NCBI GenBank assembly: GCA_965153455.1
Contig: OZ234504.1
Location: 10,974,001-11,038,000 of the forward strand
Reading direction: 5' to 3'
Origin: Sphagnum compactum
Taxonomy: Eukaryota; Bryophyta; Sphagnopsida; Sphagnales
Length of the DNA: 64,000 nt
In this document: positions 11,701 through 23,935 of the stretch, in pieces
Layout: every line of letters begins with the position of its first letter
Position numbering within the stretch: the stretch's first letter is position 1
Notes under the pieces: generated by a model
What the model saw: the letters and a program-made list of their open reading frames with translations, nothing else
Databases searched by the model: none
Told to the model about the DNA's origin: nothing
Position numbers and translations under genes: made by a program

Positions 11701-11825
11701 CCAATCCGTTCCCGTTCACACTCATTAATCAAGCAGCCTTTGGAATCAATCGTGGTGAGTTTTTAATTGAGGAAGTAAGAAGTGGGTTTCTTTTTTTCCT
11801 CATTGTTTGGTAGCCACCAGTGTGT

Positions 11826-12014
11826 TTTTTTTTTTTTTTTTCTTTGGGGTTAAATTTCGCCATTTTTCGACAAAGAATTTGAGAAAGTTCTGGAATTTTT
11901 TTTGTTTTTCACTTGTAAATTCGACTAATTTTTCTATTTTTTGGTTTAATTTCGAGATTAAAAAATGAAAAATAAAAACATTGCTTTTTCTTTTCTTTTT
12001 TTCCCAATTTTGTC
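11826..12014. other. T-rich stretch
   Basis: Contains a run of about 20 T (TG then T) near 11825-11841 and AT-rich filler with TTTCGCCATTTTTCGAC, a word like those in the AGCCAAATTTGGCTA family. No gene. Confidence 0.5.
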
Positions 12015-12215
12015 AAGTAGGTGAACAGTGGAGTGGATACATATCAGCATCATCCAGAAGAGGAATGAGCCAAATTTGGCTACATGTCAGTCAGTCAGAC
12101 AGGAATCCTGCTTTGTTCTGGCGACAGTTCAGGAACTCCTTGTCTAAATATGGCGACTTTTGACTCTTTTTTTTTCCCTTAATATATGACGACTTTTCCC
12201 TTAATATATGGCGCT
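12015..12215 (+). repeat. copy 3 of the AGCCAAATTTGGCTA-type dispersed repeat
   Basis: CATCATCCAGAAGAGGAATG, then GAGCCAAATTTGGCTACATG, then TTCTGGCGACAG, TAAATATGGCGACTTTT and TATATGACGACTTTTCC. Follows the family order of a CATC-rich block, the palindrome and GGCGAC ends. Confidence 0.5.
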
Positions 12216-12303
12216 TCTTTCTCCCAAAAACACCCTTTTTATACTTCGCAGGGGAATTTTATTTTATTTTTGCAGCTGCAACGGTGGTGCGAAATTTCGT
12301 TTC

Positions 12304-12340
12304 CCCTCCTCCCCCCCCCGGCCCCCCCCCAAAAAAACAA
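12304..12340. repeat. poly-C tracts
   Basis: Two C runs (ten and nine) around GG, then an A run. The G-rich strand could fold as a quadruplex; this is inference. Such runs are also typical assembly trouble spots. Confidence 0.75.
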
Positions 12341-12359
12341 AAAACAAAAAACACTGGGG

Positions 12360-13080
12360 CCCCTAGCCTACCTATTGGGCATTTCAGAGTTAATTCTCCA
12401 AAAAACTACCCTAATAGTGAAAATCACCCAATAGGTAGAGTGTTCTTTGCAAGGGCCATTAGATCCAGGCCCAAAATGGTGCCAAATCTTTTGGGAAGAG
12501 AAATTTCACAGGAACTCAATACTTCAAAATAGAGCCTTCTCTTTTGAGGAGCCTCCATAGTTTCATTTTCTTTTTGAGTGATGGACCAATCAAATTGGCT
12601 TGTTGCCAAAAAAATTAAAAATAAATAATTCAACTTGGGATGCACCTCATCTATTAACAGGAGAGGAGAATAATTATCATGGGGGTATCAGCCCAGGCCA
12701 AAAATTGTGATGAACAGTTTTGGAAATAGAAATTTCATGCAGCCAATGGGAAGGCTCAGCATGCACTCAAAGTGCCTTTTTTTTTTTTCCTTTTAAGTTT
12801 GGGGGGGGGCCAAGGATGTTTTCCTTTTCTCCTTTGTTCCCAACATGTTCCCTTCAAGTTCTCAGTGGGTTCTCAGTAGGTTCTCAATATGTTCCCTAGG
12901 TTCTCAATGTGCTCCCCAAAGGTGTTCCCAATAGCACAATAGGTGAATAGTTAGGGTGTTCTTAAGAATGTCTACTACCTAAGTAAAATTCATCTTCTTC
13001 ACCACACCGCCCTCGTACCCCCTAATGCTGCAAAAATTACCGAACTCACTCACTCACTCATGCTTCTACTGGCCTTATGG
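12360..13080. other. intergenic DNA with short GTTCTCA repeats
   Basis: No gene recognised. Between 12840 and 12925 the words GTTCTCAGTGG, GTTCTCAGTAG, GTTCTCAATAT, GTTCCCTAG, GTTCTCAATGT and GCTCCCC form a run of roughly 11-bp units. CCTATTGGGCATTT at about 12370 faces TCACCCAATAGG at 12424-12435 as a weak inverted repeat. Confidence 0.5.
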
Positions 13081-13084
13081 CCGT

Positions 13085-13208
13085 CATTTCTACAGTAAGG
13101 TAATTTAATAATTTATTGCATCCTCATCATCCTCGCGTGTTGTAGTCGTTTCTACAGTTAACCCGTAGTTTAATAATTCATTGCATTCTCATCCTCCTCA
13201 TGTTGATG
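13085..13208 (+). repeat. tandem duplication of about 62 bp
   Basis: Copy 1 near 13085 and copy 2 near 13147 share TTTCTACAGTA/TTTCTACAGTT, TTTAATAATTYATTGCATYC and CTCATCMTCCTC. Confidence 0.75.
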
Positions 13209-14395
13209 ATGCGTGTAAAGTCCACAATGTAGGGCATTGTTCTTTTACCTTTTGGAGAGCGAGTTGTCCAAGCCGATTATGCCAAGTCATCCATTAGGGA
13301 TGAGCTTCGTGAAGGCTTACCTGGTAGAATCAATGAGCTTGCGGGATAAGCATGTCATTGGGCAAGCACACATGGTGGCATCCGACCGCTACCAATGGCC
13401 CATTCCCGGGTGTTAGGTTAAAAGTAGAATTGGCACTTGCTACGAAGAACCTCCCTTGCAATGTGGCATTATCAAGGCTAAATAGTCATCCCTTGCCTTT
13501 TATACGCAAAAGGATTGTTCCCTTGGGGTTGGGAAAAAGGTCAAGTTCAATTTGTGTTTATTATATGACTATTTTGTAATTATAATGTTTATGATGTGCA
13601 CATATGCCTAAATTATGCCCAATTATATTGTCAAGCTCTGATCTTTCAAGTGATGTTTATCTTTGGGAGATCACACATTATTGCAAGATTGATTTAAGTT
13701 TAGGATTTTGGACATTATTATATATCACCAAAACTTAATATTTTCTCATTAAAGTGTTATTTTGTTCATTTCAAAAGACTTATTCAATAAGTGGGTGATG
13801 AAAAAAAATTTGGAAATTTTGAAAAGTTTTCATAATGAATGTTGCTGATGACAAATTTTTTTATTTTAACTAAAGAAGCTCTTTGAATCTTTGATACTTT
13901 TTTCATCATATGAATTTGGAATTCATTGTATATTTTTGTGAAATTCTTGCTTGCATGAACGTTTTTCATGTAAGCCAATGCAAACTTTTCAACTTCAAAT
14001 GTCAATATATCATCATGCATGGAAAATATGTTGTGTGTGCTTAACAATAATGTCAATAGTGTGTTCACAATTCTCTTTTGTTGAAGAGCAATCTCCATAG
14101 TCAAAAGTCACTTAAGGATATTTAGTTGGAAGATTAAGTTGGAAGCCTCCCTTTCTATTTTTTTAATTTTTTTCCCATTTACATGTTTCATACTAGCCGT
14201 TAAACAATAGTACCTATGTGAATTATAGCCAAAGACCAAAAACATAGGATTTAAGAGAAGATCCTTTTGTCCCTAAAAGGAACTTGTAAGAGAAACCCAA
14301 CACACCAAACACACCCATTGGATTAACTTATTCCCCAAATCTCTTATCGCATGTATTGATGGCACAAAGGAAGTTGTTTAGAACACACCCCGCTA
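13209..14395. other. intergenic DNA, no gene recognised
   Basis: A less AT-rich part at 13250-13530 carries a 75-codon frame (13352-13579) with no family resemblance. The rest is AT-rich; the 106-codon minus frame at 13784-14104 is lysine- and asparagine-rich as expected for chance AT-rich DNA. Confidence 0.5.
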
Positions 14396-14398
14396 ACT

Positions 14399-14415
14399 CC
14401 CCCCCCCCCCCCCGC
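14399..14415 (+). repeat. poly-C run
   Basis: Uninterrupted C tract of about 15-17 bases followed by GCCTCCC. Confidence 0.85.
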
Positions 14416-14655
14416 CTCCCTCTCCCCAAGAGAGGATTATCATAAATTGATGGCCCCAAACAAGAACCCCATTAAACTCTCCGAGAAAGTTCCATCTATT
14501 AATAGGTCCAAATTCTTCGGTACGAAAGATTACACAACCGGATGGTGGCTAAGACTATTTCCTTCATGAAACTCGGAAAGAAGGTTCGACGTACTTATTA
14601 GTGAATGAATCCATTCTTTTTAGGTTTGCTTTAGTTTAACGTTATGTGCCTTATT

Positions 14656-14720
14656 TTGTGGGGTTTTTTTTTTTTTTTTTCCGGGGGTGGGGATAGGGGT
14701 GGGTGGGCTGGGTAGAGCCG
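14656..14720 (+). repeat. poly-T then G-rich tract
   Basis: GGGG, about 18 T, then CCGGGGGTGGGGATAGGGG and TGGGTGGGCTGGG. The G-rich part has enough G runs for a quadruplex; inference. Confidence 0.6.
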
Positions 14721-14900
14721 ATTATTTGGCATTGGCAAGTTGTGGTTAGTACGCAACTAATTGTAAATAGGCCGACTTTTTACTTGTCGGACACAAAGGC
14801 TTGTAACTTATCAACAGCTGGTCTTAATCACATGGCCACCCACCTTCCAAAGTTGCAGATACACACACACAACTACTTGATGTCTATCCTTCCATCCATT

Positions 14901-15041
14901 CCTCATCCATTGTCGTTCATCAAACAGAATTAGAAAGATAAAGGAAATACACACATGCTCGGACAATCCATCCTCATCCATTGTCGTTTGTCAAACAGAA
15001 CTAGAAAGATAAAGGAAAGACACACATGCTCCGACAAGGTG
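14901..15041 (+). repeat. tandem duplication of 71 bp
   Basis: CCTCATCCATTGTCGTT starts both copies (14901 and 14972). Both continue TCAAACAGAA, TAGAAAGATAAAGGAAA and ACACACATGCTC with few differences. Confidence 0.9.
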
Positions 15042-15057
15042 CTTCCCACAAATCACG

Positions 15058-15233
15058 CACTTGACTCACACATCATGTTCATGATAGTGTGTGATAGAGA
15101 ACACACTTGACTCGCCCACATGTTCATGATAATGTGCAAGAGAGGTGCAACTTTACTCACGCATGTTCATGATAATGTGCAAAAGAGGCGCACTTGACTC
15201 GTGCATGTTCATGATAATGTGCAAGAGAAAAGA
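15058..15233 (+). repeat. four tandem units of about 44 bp
   Basis: Units begin CACTTGACTC (CAACTTTACTC in the third), contain CATGTTCATGATAATGTG and end in AAGAGA. The second to fourth units are most alike; the first is more diverged. Confidence 0.88.
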
Positions 15234-15336
15234 CTAAAGTGAAAGTGTGTGGGAGAAAAAAACCGACTATAATAAATAGCCCACACATTAAGAGTTGGGT
15301 ATACAATGGTATCAATATATACATATACATCTATGT

Positions 15337-15340
<4 letters not shown>

Positions 15341-15371
<31 letters not shown>

Positions 15372-15404
15372 GTTTAGTACCGACCAAATATATATATATA
15401 TATA
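15341..15404 (+). repeat. (AT)n microsatellites
   Basis: AT runs at 15341-15368 and 15388-15404 separated by AGTTTAGTACCGACC. Confidence 0.9.
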
Positions 15405-16508
15405 ATGAACATTGGTATCAATATCATATTTTATTAGCTCTTTCATTTGTGTTGAAATTTGTTGTTGCTTTAGAACTTTTATACATCAAATATCATGAAG
15501 TAAAATGGTTGTTAAGGAAATTTTTTTTAATTAGGGAAATTTTTTTCAACAAGGATTCTTCAAAAATAAAAAAAATAAAAATTCAACAAACCGTGTGTTG
15601 ACCTTGGATTATGGTATAACATTTCTAGGGTTAAATATAGCCTCTAAGAAGGCCTAAATCTTCTTAGAAGGTTCACCTTAGCCATGGAATGGGCAATGAC
15701 CATTGGGAACACAATGAACCCCAAAAGGCTCTTGAGGGAGTAAATCGGATGAGCACCTTCATCCACCATGGATGGGGATGTAACTTCCTAATGTGGTTGT
15801 TAACAATGATTTTGTCTTTAAATCTTGGCTTTCCTAGAATATTTTGATGGGTAGGTTTTTTTGGTGTAGGTTAAAGCTCAGGGAGTGAGGGTGTTCCCAA
15901 GATAAGGGGCTGAGGATTTATTCATGCTTTAAAGTTCATATAATTATTTTTAAAATTAAATTAAATTAAGCTTAAAAATAAATAAATCTTAGATAAATCT
16001 TAGAGGCAAATTGGCCTTACTTTGTTTGGGAAAAGGTAGAACACACACTTTTTCTTTTTTTCTTTTTTTCTTTTGGCATGGAAAGGCCATGTTTGAGACA
16101 AATATCTGCCTAAAAGAAATATGTTTGATGCCTTAAGTTCTTTCTCAAAAAGACAAGAAACGGAATAAAGTTCATCATTCATTACCCAAAAAATCTTCAA
16201 AAAGCTCTCAAAAAATGCTTAGAAAATTGGCATGGTTTGAACTTTGCTTGCAATTTCATGCATCTCAAATTTTATTCCTTTCAAAGTGTAAACAAGAGGA
16301 AGACAAACAAGCATGCAAAAGGATAGATAGTAGTAGGGTTTGCAAAATTGAAGAAGCACACAACTAAGTAGTTGTCACTCAAACTCAATGGGGACAATTG
16401 AAAAACCAACATACATACAAATGGCCCCATTTGGAGCATGGGAGAGGAAGGGGATATGGATATGGTAATCCATAGCTACAACTAAGGTGTTGACAAAAAT
16501 AGGATGAA
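15405..16508. other. intergenic DNA, nothing recognised
   Basis: AT-rich with a few GC-richer pockets (15660-15780). No reading frame with family resemblance, and no tandem repeat of note. Confidence 0.5.
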
Positions 16509-16870
16509 CTCTCAAAAACTTGGTAAACAAGGGGTGTGTCACATTGTCGGCTTGCCCTTTACACTAGAACGTATCTTGAAGGCAAAAGAAGAGTTACTAA
16601 AACTCAAATATTTCACCATGCAAAATATAATCTTCAAAAAATCCCCTAAAAGAAACCAAAATCCTTCAAGATATTATAACTCTCTAACTGATCTCAAGTT
16701 TCAACACAAGCCAAAATATCATCTTTCAAAATTCCTCATATCAAAATAGAGCTAGTACCTAGGGGCCAAAATCCCTTAAGCTACTATACTCTGTAATGAA
16801 TTTAAACACAATATCCTTTGCCTTGTAAGGCAAGGCCAACAACAAACAAACATGCATATTTTAGACACTT
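16509..16870 (+). repeat. LTR-like dispersed repeat, plus-orientation copy
   Basis: Starts near AACAAGGGGTGTGTCACA and continues CAAAAGAAGAGTTACTAAAA, CTCAAATATTTCACCATGCA, ATATAATCTTCAAAAAATCC, and later TAATGAATTTAAACACAATA and TATCCTTTGCCTTG. The reverse complement of 52410-52625 carries the same blocks in the same order, and a short third copy of the last block is at 40018-40062. Absence of coding content and the dispersed pattern fit a solo LTR or a short non-autonomous retroelement; this class is inference. Confidence 0.6.
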
Positions 16871-17049
16871 GTTGTACCAACTATTTAGTACTACAATAAA
16901 CAATGTTCAATTTATGTGGAGAAGCCTTAGTAATCCTCCATGGGTGAAACATCACAAGCAAAATGATCTTTTGGTGTTCTTAATACAACTCTTGTATTCG
17001 AAAGATCAAGTTAGTCTCCCAACACGGGTTTTTTTTTTCAATTTTGTGA

Positions 17050-17190
17050 TATAGTCAGGTGACAATCAACTATAAGCCAATTTAACCAAATTTGACTATT
17101 AACAAAATATGAAAGAAAAAAAATTTAAACATCCTCCTATATTTTGGCCCCTACTTGAACGATGTTAGAAATCTGGTGATTTTTTTATAA
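17050..17190 (+). repeat. copy 4 of the AGCCAAATTTGGCTA-type dispersed repeat
   Basis: ATAGTCAGGTGACAATCAAC, TAAGCCAATTTAACCAAATT, TGACTATTAACAAAATATGA, AACATCCTCCTATATTTTGG, CCCCTACTTGAACG and AGAAATCTGGTGA follow the block order of the copies at 36870 and, inverted, 37560. Confidence 0.55.
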
Positions 17191-17589
17191 AATTTAATTT
17201 TTATAATATTTATTGAAAATTTTGGTGATTTTTTTTTCAAAAATACTTTGAATTTGCAACATATTTTTTTCAATTTTTTTGCAATATCGGGAGGTGGACA
17301 TTTTTATTATTAGATGTGTGACCTTAATTTCCAGCTACCATAGTACGTTGTCAACCGTTCAGCAGTAATTAAATTATTTTTTTGAAACTGCTGAATTTTC
17401 TAGAAATTATGTGTTTGAAATTATGAAATTTAAGGAAATTACAAGGGAAGGAAAATGTTGTAAGAGAACTCACCAAAGAAACTACATATATTTATTTGCT
17501 GAAATTTCATAAAATTATTACTCAGTTGGGGATGAACCTCAACTGAGTTAATAATATTTGGTTTCGCCTTGGTAACCAATTATGTAGGA

Positions 17590-17740
17590 AATAGGTCTCA
17601 TACATACATAGGTAGGTAGAAAAATAGGTAATTACTAGGTAGGTAAGTAGATGGTTTATACATATGTAAGGACTGTTTTTACTACCTACCTACTAACAAC
17701 CGGCTTATGGGTTGTTAGTTAGTTAGTAGGTAGGTAGAAA
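17590..17740 (+). repeat. (TAGG)n microsatellite with a hairpin
   Basis: CATAGGTAGGTAG and TAGGTAGGTAAGTAG are followed by an inverted repeat: CTACCTACCTACTAACAACC at 17682-17701 pairs with the segment 17709-17736, which has an extra TTAGTTAG. The seven-base loop is GGCTTAT. Confidence 0.8.
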
Positions 17741-20192
17741 AAAAGAGCAACCGAGCTAATCACCATGGTTAGTTAGGGGACTGAAACCCAACAGAAAACT
17801 GTTCATGACCACTTACCATTCATCCTTCATGGTGCACTGGTGGGTGCTGGTTCACTGTGGTTGTACCTACCAATGCAGGTACTCACTTACATTTCTTACT
17901 TTGGGTATAATAGGTACATGGTGTTAACTCCAGTGTTAGCCTAGTGTTAAACTAGTAGATACATTTGGATGGTTAGTAAGTTAGTACATAGCCATAGGGC
18001 AAGCATACAACAAAGAATATGGTTTCATGTCCCACATACTAATTCATCCATCCATCCTTGGACCCTAGCTTGCATCTTGGTTCTCCAAATCATGAGCTCT
18101 CTTTCAATCTAGGATTTTTATTTTATTTTTATTTTTATTATTGGGTCTGCACCAATTGATTTTCCCTTCAAAATGGTGCTATGTAGGTTTAGCCTCGTTT
18201 TGCCACTTTTTGGTCTTGGACCCTCATCTAAAGGTCGTGTGTCCAATTTATGGCTCTTAGCCAATAGGATTGCTCTATTTCGTTCGACCGCTGGACCTTG
18301 GACCTTGAAACCTTGTCTAAAGTGGCCCTAAGGTGTCTTTCCATTTGGGAGCTACAAATTCAACTTTGAAAGTTTGAGAGCAAAGCAGAATTTTTTTTGG
18401 AACCTCGCTCGTGACATTCTAGATGCGATGGTCTAAAATCTGGCAAATTCAGCTTTTTTCCTTTTTCGAAAATATGGCAACTTTGTTAGATTTCTAACTT
18501 TCTAAGATTTGGAGTTGAGTTTGATTTAAGAACGGGTTCAATTCCATGTACATCTCACCCAATTAGAACTAATAATTTGTTTAAATGGGTACCCACACTC
18601 ATGAAGTCAGAAATTAGAGTAGAACAAAATTGTTAAGAAACACATTAGAAAAAATAAAATCATGACAACAAGCCAATAAGTCAAGGCAACAAGCCCATTT
18701 CTTTTTCTGTGGGGGGGAAGGAGCGGCATTGATTATTTTGGTTTAGTTTTTGGGAGAGGGGGAACTAGTCAATTGGCAACTAGTTCATTGAGGGTGAAAC
18801 ATGTTATTTGGTAGTCATCTAATACTATAGTTCATTGGCCGTTCACTAAGTTAAAAATATAAAACAAATTGAGTTTTATCTTGGGATTAAAGCAAAATGT
18901 GATGACATAATCTTTTTTTTCTTTTTGTTTCATAATGTAGCATGCACCTAACAACATCACAATCTATCTCATAAGGTTTGCCCAAAGTTGAATTTTTCAA
19001 CTTAAAAATTAAGGTTGAGTTGGTGCAATTTTTTTAAGCCTTGTAATTACATGGCTAGAGGACCTATTTTGAAAGGCATGTTAAAATAACTTGTAATTTG
19101 GAGCTTTAAGATCCTTGTACATTCTTCCATTGCCTCTGGAGTTCAAAGAGATTTTTGTAAACCTCAAGTTGGTGCATCCGTAACCTTTTAGAGCACTCAA
19201 AACAAACAAAGTATGAGGAAGATACCTATAAGGTCTTAAAGTAAGAGGTTTAATGCTTTTTTTTCAAACATTTTGTGATTTGCACAAATCACCCTCTTCA
19301 TGCTTTTCTTTGTTCTCCTTTGTCTCTGGAACTCTCAGAGGTATTGTAGCCCAGAATTTGGCACACCCATAACCTTGAAAATTCTTTTGAAAAAACCAAG
19401 AAATGAGCAAGATATGCATAAGTATTTGATCGTAAGTGTGTGTTTGACAATGGGCAATTTTACCTTATTTGTACAAACTAATCCAATGCTAAAATATCAA
19501 GGAAATCTTTGAAAATCCCAATTCAAATGTGGAATCTCAATCTCTAAGGAATCTTGAAACAGAAAGTTGCAAAGTTTGCAACTAGCAAACTCTTGTTGTT
19601 ATTTTCCATTTGATTTGTTTGGCTATTTCTCAAATGTAGCAAATCGCATGCAAGCAAAAAATAAACACCTATAAATCATTTCACAACCCCATCTTGGTTA
19701 TCAATAAGCAAATAAACTACCATATTCTATAAGATTAGGGGTTTAATATTTTGATGTGACTTAGTCAAACAGCCATTGTCTATGTAATTCATCACCCAAC
19801 ATCCATTGTGAAATTCATCATCCATTGTAAGTAATCCATGTCCCCAAGAAACCTTTAATAAAACAATGCTCTGTAAACACTAGAGTTATATGGAAAGTCA
19901 CCCTCTCTTTCATCCCCTATCCCTTCTTTCACTGGTATCCTCAAAGTAAGTAAATTTTATTAAATCTCAGTATGAAATGCTCAAACTTAGCATTTAATAC
20001 ACAAGGTTGGAGAGTAATGATAGTATTTGTACAGGTAGGAGCAGTGAAAATACATGTAGCATCAGTGGAGGCGCTCAAGGAAAATGAAAGACTGGATAAA
20101 ACTCAGTTTACCACCAAAATTGGTGGAAAAAACTAGCTTGGGTCCCAGTCATTTCGTTTTGTAATTCCCAGTTAGGTGTTTCATGCACTATT
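17741..20192. other. intergenic DNA, nothing recognised
   Basis: No recognisable protein or structured repeat. 18120-18140 is T-rich with TTTTA repeats. The 70-codon frame at 19300-19512 resembles nothing I know. Confidence 0.5.
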
Positions 20193-20278
20193 ATGCCGAA
20201 ACTGGCCGTTCTCGTCCCACCTAATCGCCTGACTTCCCGGATCGTCCCTACTTGCTTTGAGAAATTGAGAATAAAAAG

Positions 20279-20674
20279 TCACCAAATTTCATTCTTGGCT
20301 TGTTCAGCCTTCTTTAGAGCCTCAAGAAAGGGGGCAATGCAAAACTTGTTAAATACGGCTCTGCTTGCTTGCGGGCCACCAGCATCTCTAGTCAAAATGA
20401 ATCCATTCTTTCCTTGTTGTGGGTTGTTGTCTCTGGCATGTCCCAATGGGCACCCATGTTTACAGTCGGAAAATTCGTGCTTTCCTTGTTGGACAACTTG
20501 TTGCTTGCCACCATCTTGGGATCGTGAGAGTGAGGACCGCATATCCAACCCAGTTTTGGTGCCACGGTTGCAAGCATTGAAAGGGTCCACCAAATACCAA
20601 AGTGTTAATCTATTAAAGGGAGGGGGAAGTCTTATTAAAATTTGAGATCTACTGGTGACTCTTGACTCTTCCAT
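20279..20674 (-). CDS. unidentified open frame, 131 codons; possibly a gene relic
   Basis: I do not recognise this. The frame begins MEESRVTSRSQ, has a short cysteine/histidine patch (CKHGCPLGH) near its middle, and ends in a charged helix-like stretch (EALKKAEQAKNEIW). It stands in a stretch less AT-rich than its flanks, and the plus strand is also open across it (20193-20645, 150 codons), which weakens the case for coding. No splice-linked neighbour is obvious. It could be an exon of a decayed gene or of a mobile element. Confidence 0.2.
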   Translation of the reverse strand: MEESRVTSRSQILIRLPPPFNRLTLWYLVDPFNACNRGTKTGLDMRSSLSRSQDGGKQQVVQQGKHEFSDCKHGCPLGHARDNNPQQGKNGFILTRDAGGPQASRAVFNKFCIAPFLEALKKAEQAKNEIW

Positions 20675-20729
20675 TATAACCCGGGCAACAACACTTACAC
20701 TCCAATCATCATAATGTAGCCTTTGATTG

Positions 20730-20754
20730 ATATATATATATATATATATATATA
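20730..20754 (+). repeat. (AT)n microsatellite
   Basis: About 12 AT units. Confidence 0.9.
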
Positions 20755-21856
20755 ATTATTATTTTCCTAGGGTAGGATCTCAAAGGGGAAATTACCTAAG
20801 GAACTATATCAAGCACGAGAATGCATACCATAATACCTTGGTAGCTTTCCACACTAATTATATTATTTTCAGAAATGCTGTAATTTTCAATATATAAATA
20901 TATTTGCTCAACAACCAAAATTTTGTGAAGGAAATTCAAGAATCTTTAAAAATATTTTTGAAAATATTCTATTTTTGACCATAATTAATTAATTATTTGA
21001 CAGATGTCAAAGCTGGCCTTGTACTACTGTATATTGAAGTGTTGAGAGATTGACAATGGATCTAAAAAAATTGCCCTCTACAAAGCATTGTATATAGGGC
21101 AATAATACACACGCAATTGTCGTTGTACCATGTGATTTTGCGGCTAAAAGTAGGAAATGTAATCCCCATGATGACCCACTTTGAGAACAAAGTGGGTCCC
21201 CTCTACATGTGGGTAAAAAGTAACCTAGGATGGCTTGATAATTTGTGTGATAGACAAATGTTTTAGTCTACCAATCAATAAACTTGATATACCTATTAGC
21301 AAACTCTACCTACATAGGAAAAAGATTCATCCCAAATTCATGTTTCATTTTCAACTAAGTTGAACTTAAGGATCATAATTGATAATTGTTGGCCTTTGAA
21401 GGAGAGAAGGAGCAAGATCACACTTCATTGGCAATCCGACTATGGAATTTTTGCTAAGAATTCCTTTGCAACTTTTAATTTGGGTTTTCCCATGAAGAAT
21501 ATATATGTGTGTGTGTGTGTGTGTGTGTATAAAAGCTACAATTGGAAGTCTAGCTTGTGTGACATGTGACCCATTTCATGGACCCAAGACTAAGTCATTC
21601 CCCATACTTGAAATGGGTTTGGATTAATTATAGGGTGGTAACACACACAAAGTTTGTCGGATTTTTCCACCAAAGTCTTTGCCTTGTTTTCTGTCCACAA
21701 TAGATGACAAATATATGGGGAGTGTGGCAAGTTTGCACATGATGAAAAGACAAATTGTTGTCAATAATAGTGTTACAAGGAAAAAAACATGAACCCATGA
21801 ATTTAAAGGGTTTTCCTAGATCTTGGGTGGAGCTATTTCTTATGAAGCCCTCCTCC
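20755..21856. other. intergenic DNA with a GT microsatellite
   Basis: No gene recognised. A (GT)11 run lies at 21507-21528. CCCACTTTGAGAACAAAGTGGG at about 21175-21199 is a short perfect-arm hairpin. Confidence 0.55.
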
Positions 21857-22040
21857 TTTTGACCTCCTTACTAATGTGTGGAACTTTCAAGCCTCTTTTT
21901 GACCTCCTTACTAACGAAATGTGTTTGAACTTTCTAGACTCTTTTTGACCTCCTTACTAACTAAAATGTGTGAAACTTTCTAGCCTTTTTTTGAGCTCCT
22001 CATTACTTATTGAAGAAATTTCAACCTTCTTTTGACGTCC
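21857..22040 (+). repeat. tandem repeat of 40-46 bp, about four units
   Basis: TTTTGACCTCCTTACTAA recurs with GACCTCC or a variant at 21861, 21901, 21947, 21993 and 22034, each followed by GTGT...GAACTTTC or a close variant. Confidence 0.85.
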
Positions 22041-23935
22041 CAAATGGTGGCCACTCCTTCAAAAGAAGGTTTAGTTGTCTAGACTTTTGATTTTGATTGT
22101 AGCTTGCATAAGACGATAGCCGCAATTTTGAGCCCATATTTTCACACCCAAGATTTATCTATGGAAAGTATGCATAAAATCAAAGTTCTAAACGATACAT
22201 GTTTTTTACTTTGGTCAATCTAAATTTTCCCTCCTCTACCAAAAAGACAAAACTTGTGCTCCAAGTCACCTTCTCGACCATTTTTAACATACTTATCCTG
22301 TATGTAAAGCGTAAGGCCACATGCATTATAATGTGTCTAGACCTAGGTGGATTTTTTTGAAAAAATTGCCTTGATACCCATGGATATCTATTGAGTATCA
22401 TGAGAAGAAAACAAACGAGAGGGCAAGCATCTTGAAAAATGAAACACTCATAGAAATGAGCATTATGTTTTTTGAAAAGGCTACCCTTTGTGAAGGAAAA
22501 TGTGTGCATTATAAAGTGCTCACCAACCAAGGTAGAACACCTTACAACCAAACACTCCACAACTCAAATCCCTTTAGCTCGCAAGGTGTTGCTCACTAAA
22601 TTTGGCATGGTCTTCATGCCAAAAGAGAAAATGTGCACCATCTTTGGGGGCACCTATCACCATTCGAATTGTTCAATTTGGTCAAGAAACAAAGAATGCA
22701 TGCCCATCCCAAGTAGACAAACTTATTTGGTTGGAAATTTTTGCAAGCAAACACATGGATCACTTTTGGGCAAACATATGGAACCCCATGCATGAACAAT
22801 GTGCATTTGACATTGGGCAAGATTTGAGCCTTGATCAAAATGGACAAAAAGTAAATCATATTATACACAAAATCTTTCATCATGCATCAATGGGTGGAAC
22901 CAAACAATGAAAAATCATTGTAGATCTATAGTCATAGGGTAGCTTAAGGATTTGCTAAACCTAAAATCTTAAATGGGTGGAGGCACCACTATCACCAAAC
23001 ACATGGTCTTGCTTTGGTGCTCCCACCTCAAATTGGCAACAACATTTTCGTCTCCTCCTCTCCTCCTAGATTGTGCACCTAGTGTGTAACATCATTGGTT
23101 GTAACAACAATGGTGCAATTCATCGTCTTCATGGCTATTGTCTTCTAAATTATTGTTTGGGTGCACGTATCTTGAAGCTTGATGAAAACTAAGAGTTTAG
23201 CATGAAGTTCAGCTGTGTTTTATTTGAGGTCAACTCTTTTGGTGGGTACCAACCTAGGGGCTCAAACAATGTTGTTTGCACATTCAATGTCTAATGGCTT
23301 TCAACTTGGGAAAAAAATAAATTGCAAGTTTTCCTTTGAGTGTTCATTTTATTTTATTTTTGTCAAACTTGTCAATTGAATTCAATGAGTTGTTTAGGCT
23401 GCCATTCAATTTTTTTTCATAAATTGGTTGATTATACAATATATTCCTCAATTTGACAAATGTTTTCAAGTTGATTTTGTAAATCCTAAAGTTGTAATAT
23501 TTTCATATGCAACTATCTATGTCATAGATTTTTAAGTGTCATATATCAAATATATTAAAATAAAATATATATGTCTTTGGGTGTTTCATTTCAATGTGTA
23601 GTAAGTGGTCTATGATTATGAATGTGTATCAATGTCTTGGATGCAATGTATCAATATATAAATGCATTAATGTATTAGTGTATTAACATGTCATTGTATT
23701 AATGTATCAAAGGAACTCTAGGTGATACTCACGATTCAATTAATGTTCACATGCTCAATTATGAAAAATTGAAATGATCATGCATGACACATTTTGAAAT
23801 ATTTGGTCAAAAGAAGATTTTTTTTAAATGATAATTATAATTAATTTTTGAAACAAGATTTCATTATGATGGATTATTTTTTTAAGTATGGTGACTACAA
23901 CCAATTTGATGTTTTGTTGAACAATTTGAATTTAA
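22041..23935. other. intergenic DNA with unidentified short frames
   Basis: Frames of 102-126 codons overlap on both strands between 22180 and 22910. None resembles a known family, and frames on opposite strands overlap, so I do not call a gene. A decayed mobile element is possible. 23500-23720 repeats GTATCAATG/GTATTAATG words. Confidence 0.45.

Noticed and set aside
22180-22910. Gene at the overlapping 102-126 codon frames
   Set aside because: Open frames occur on both strands over the same bases, with no recognisable family and AT-driven composition.
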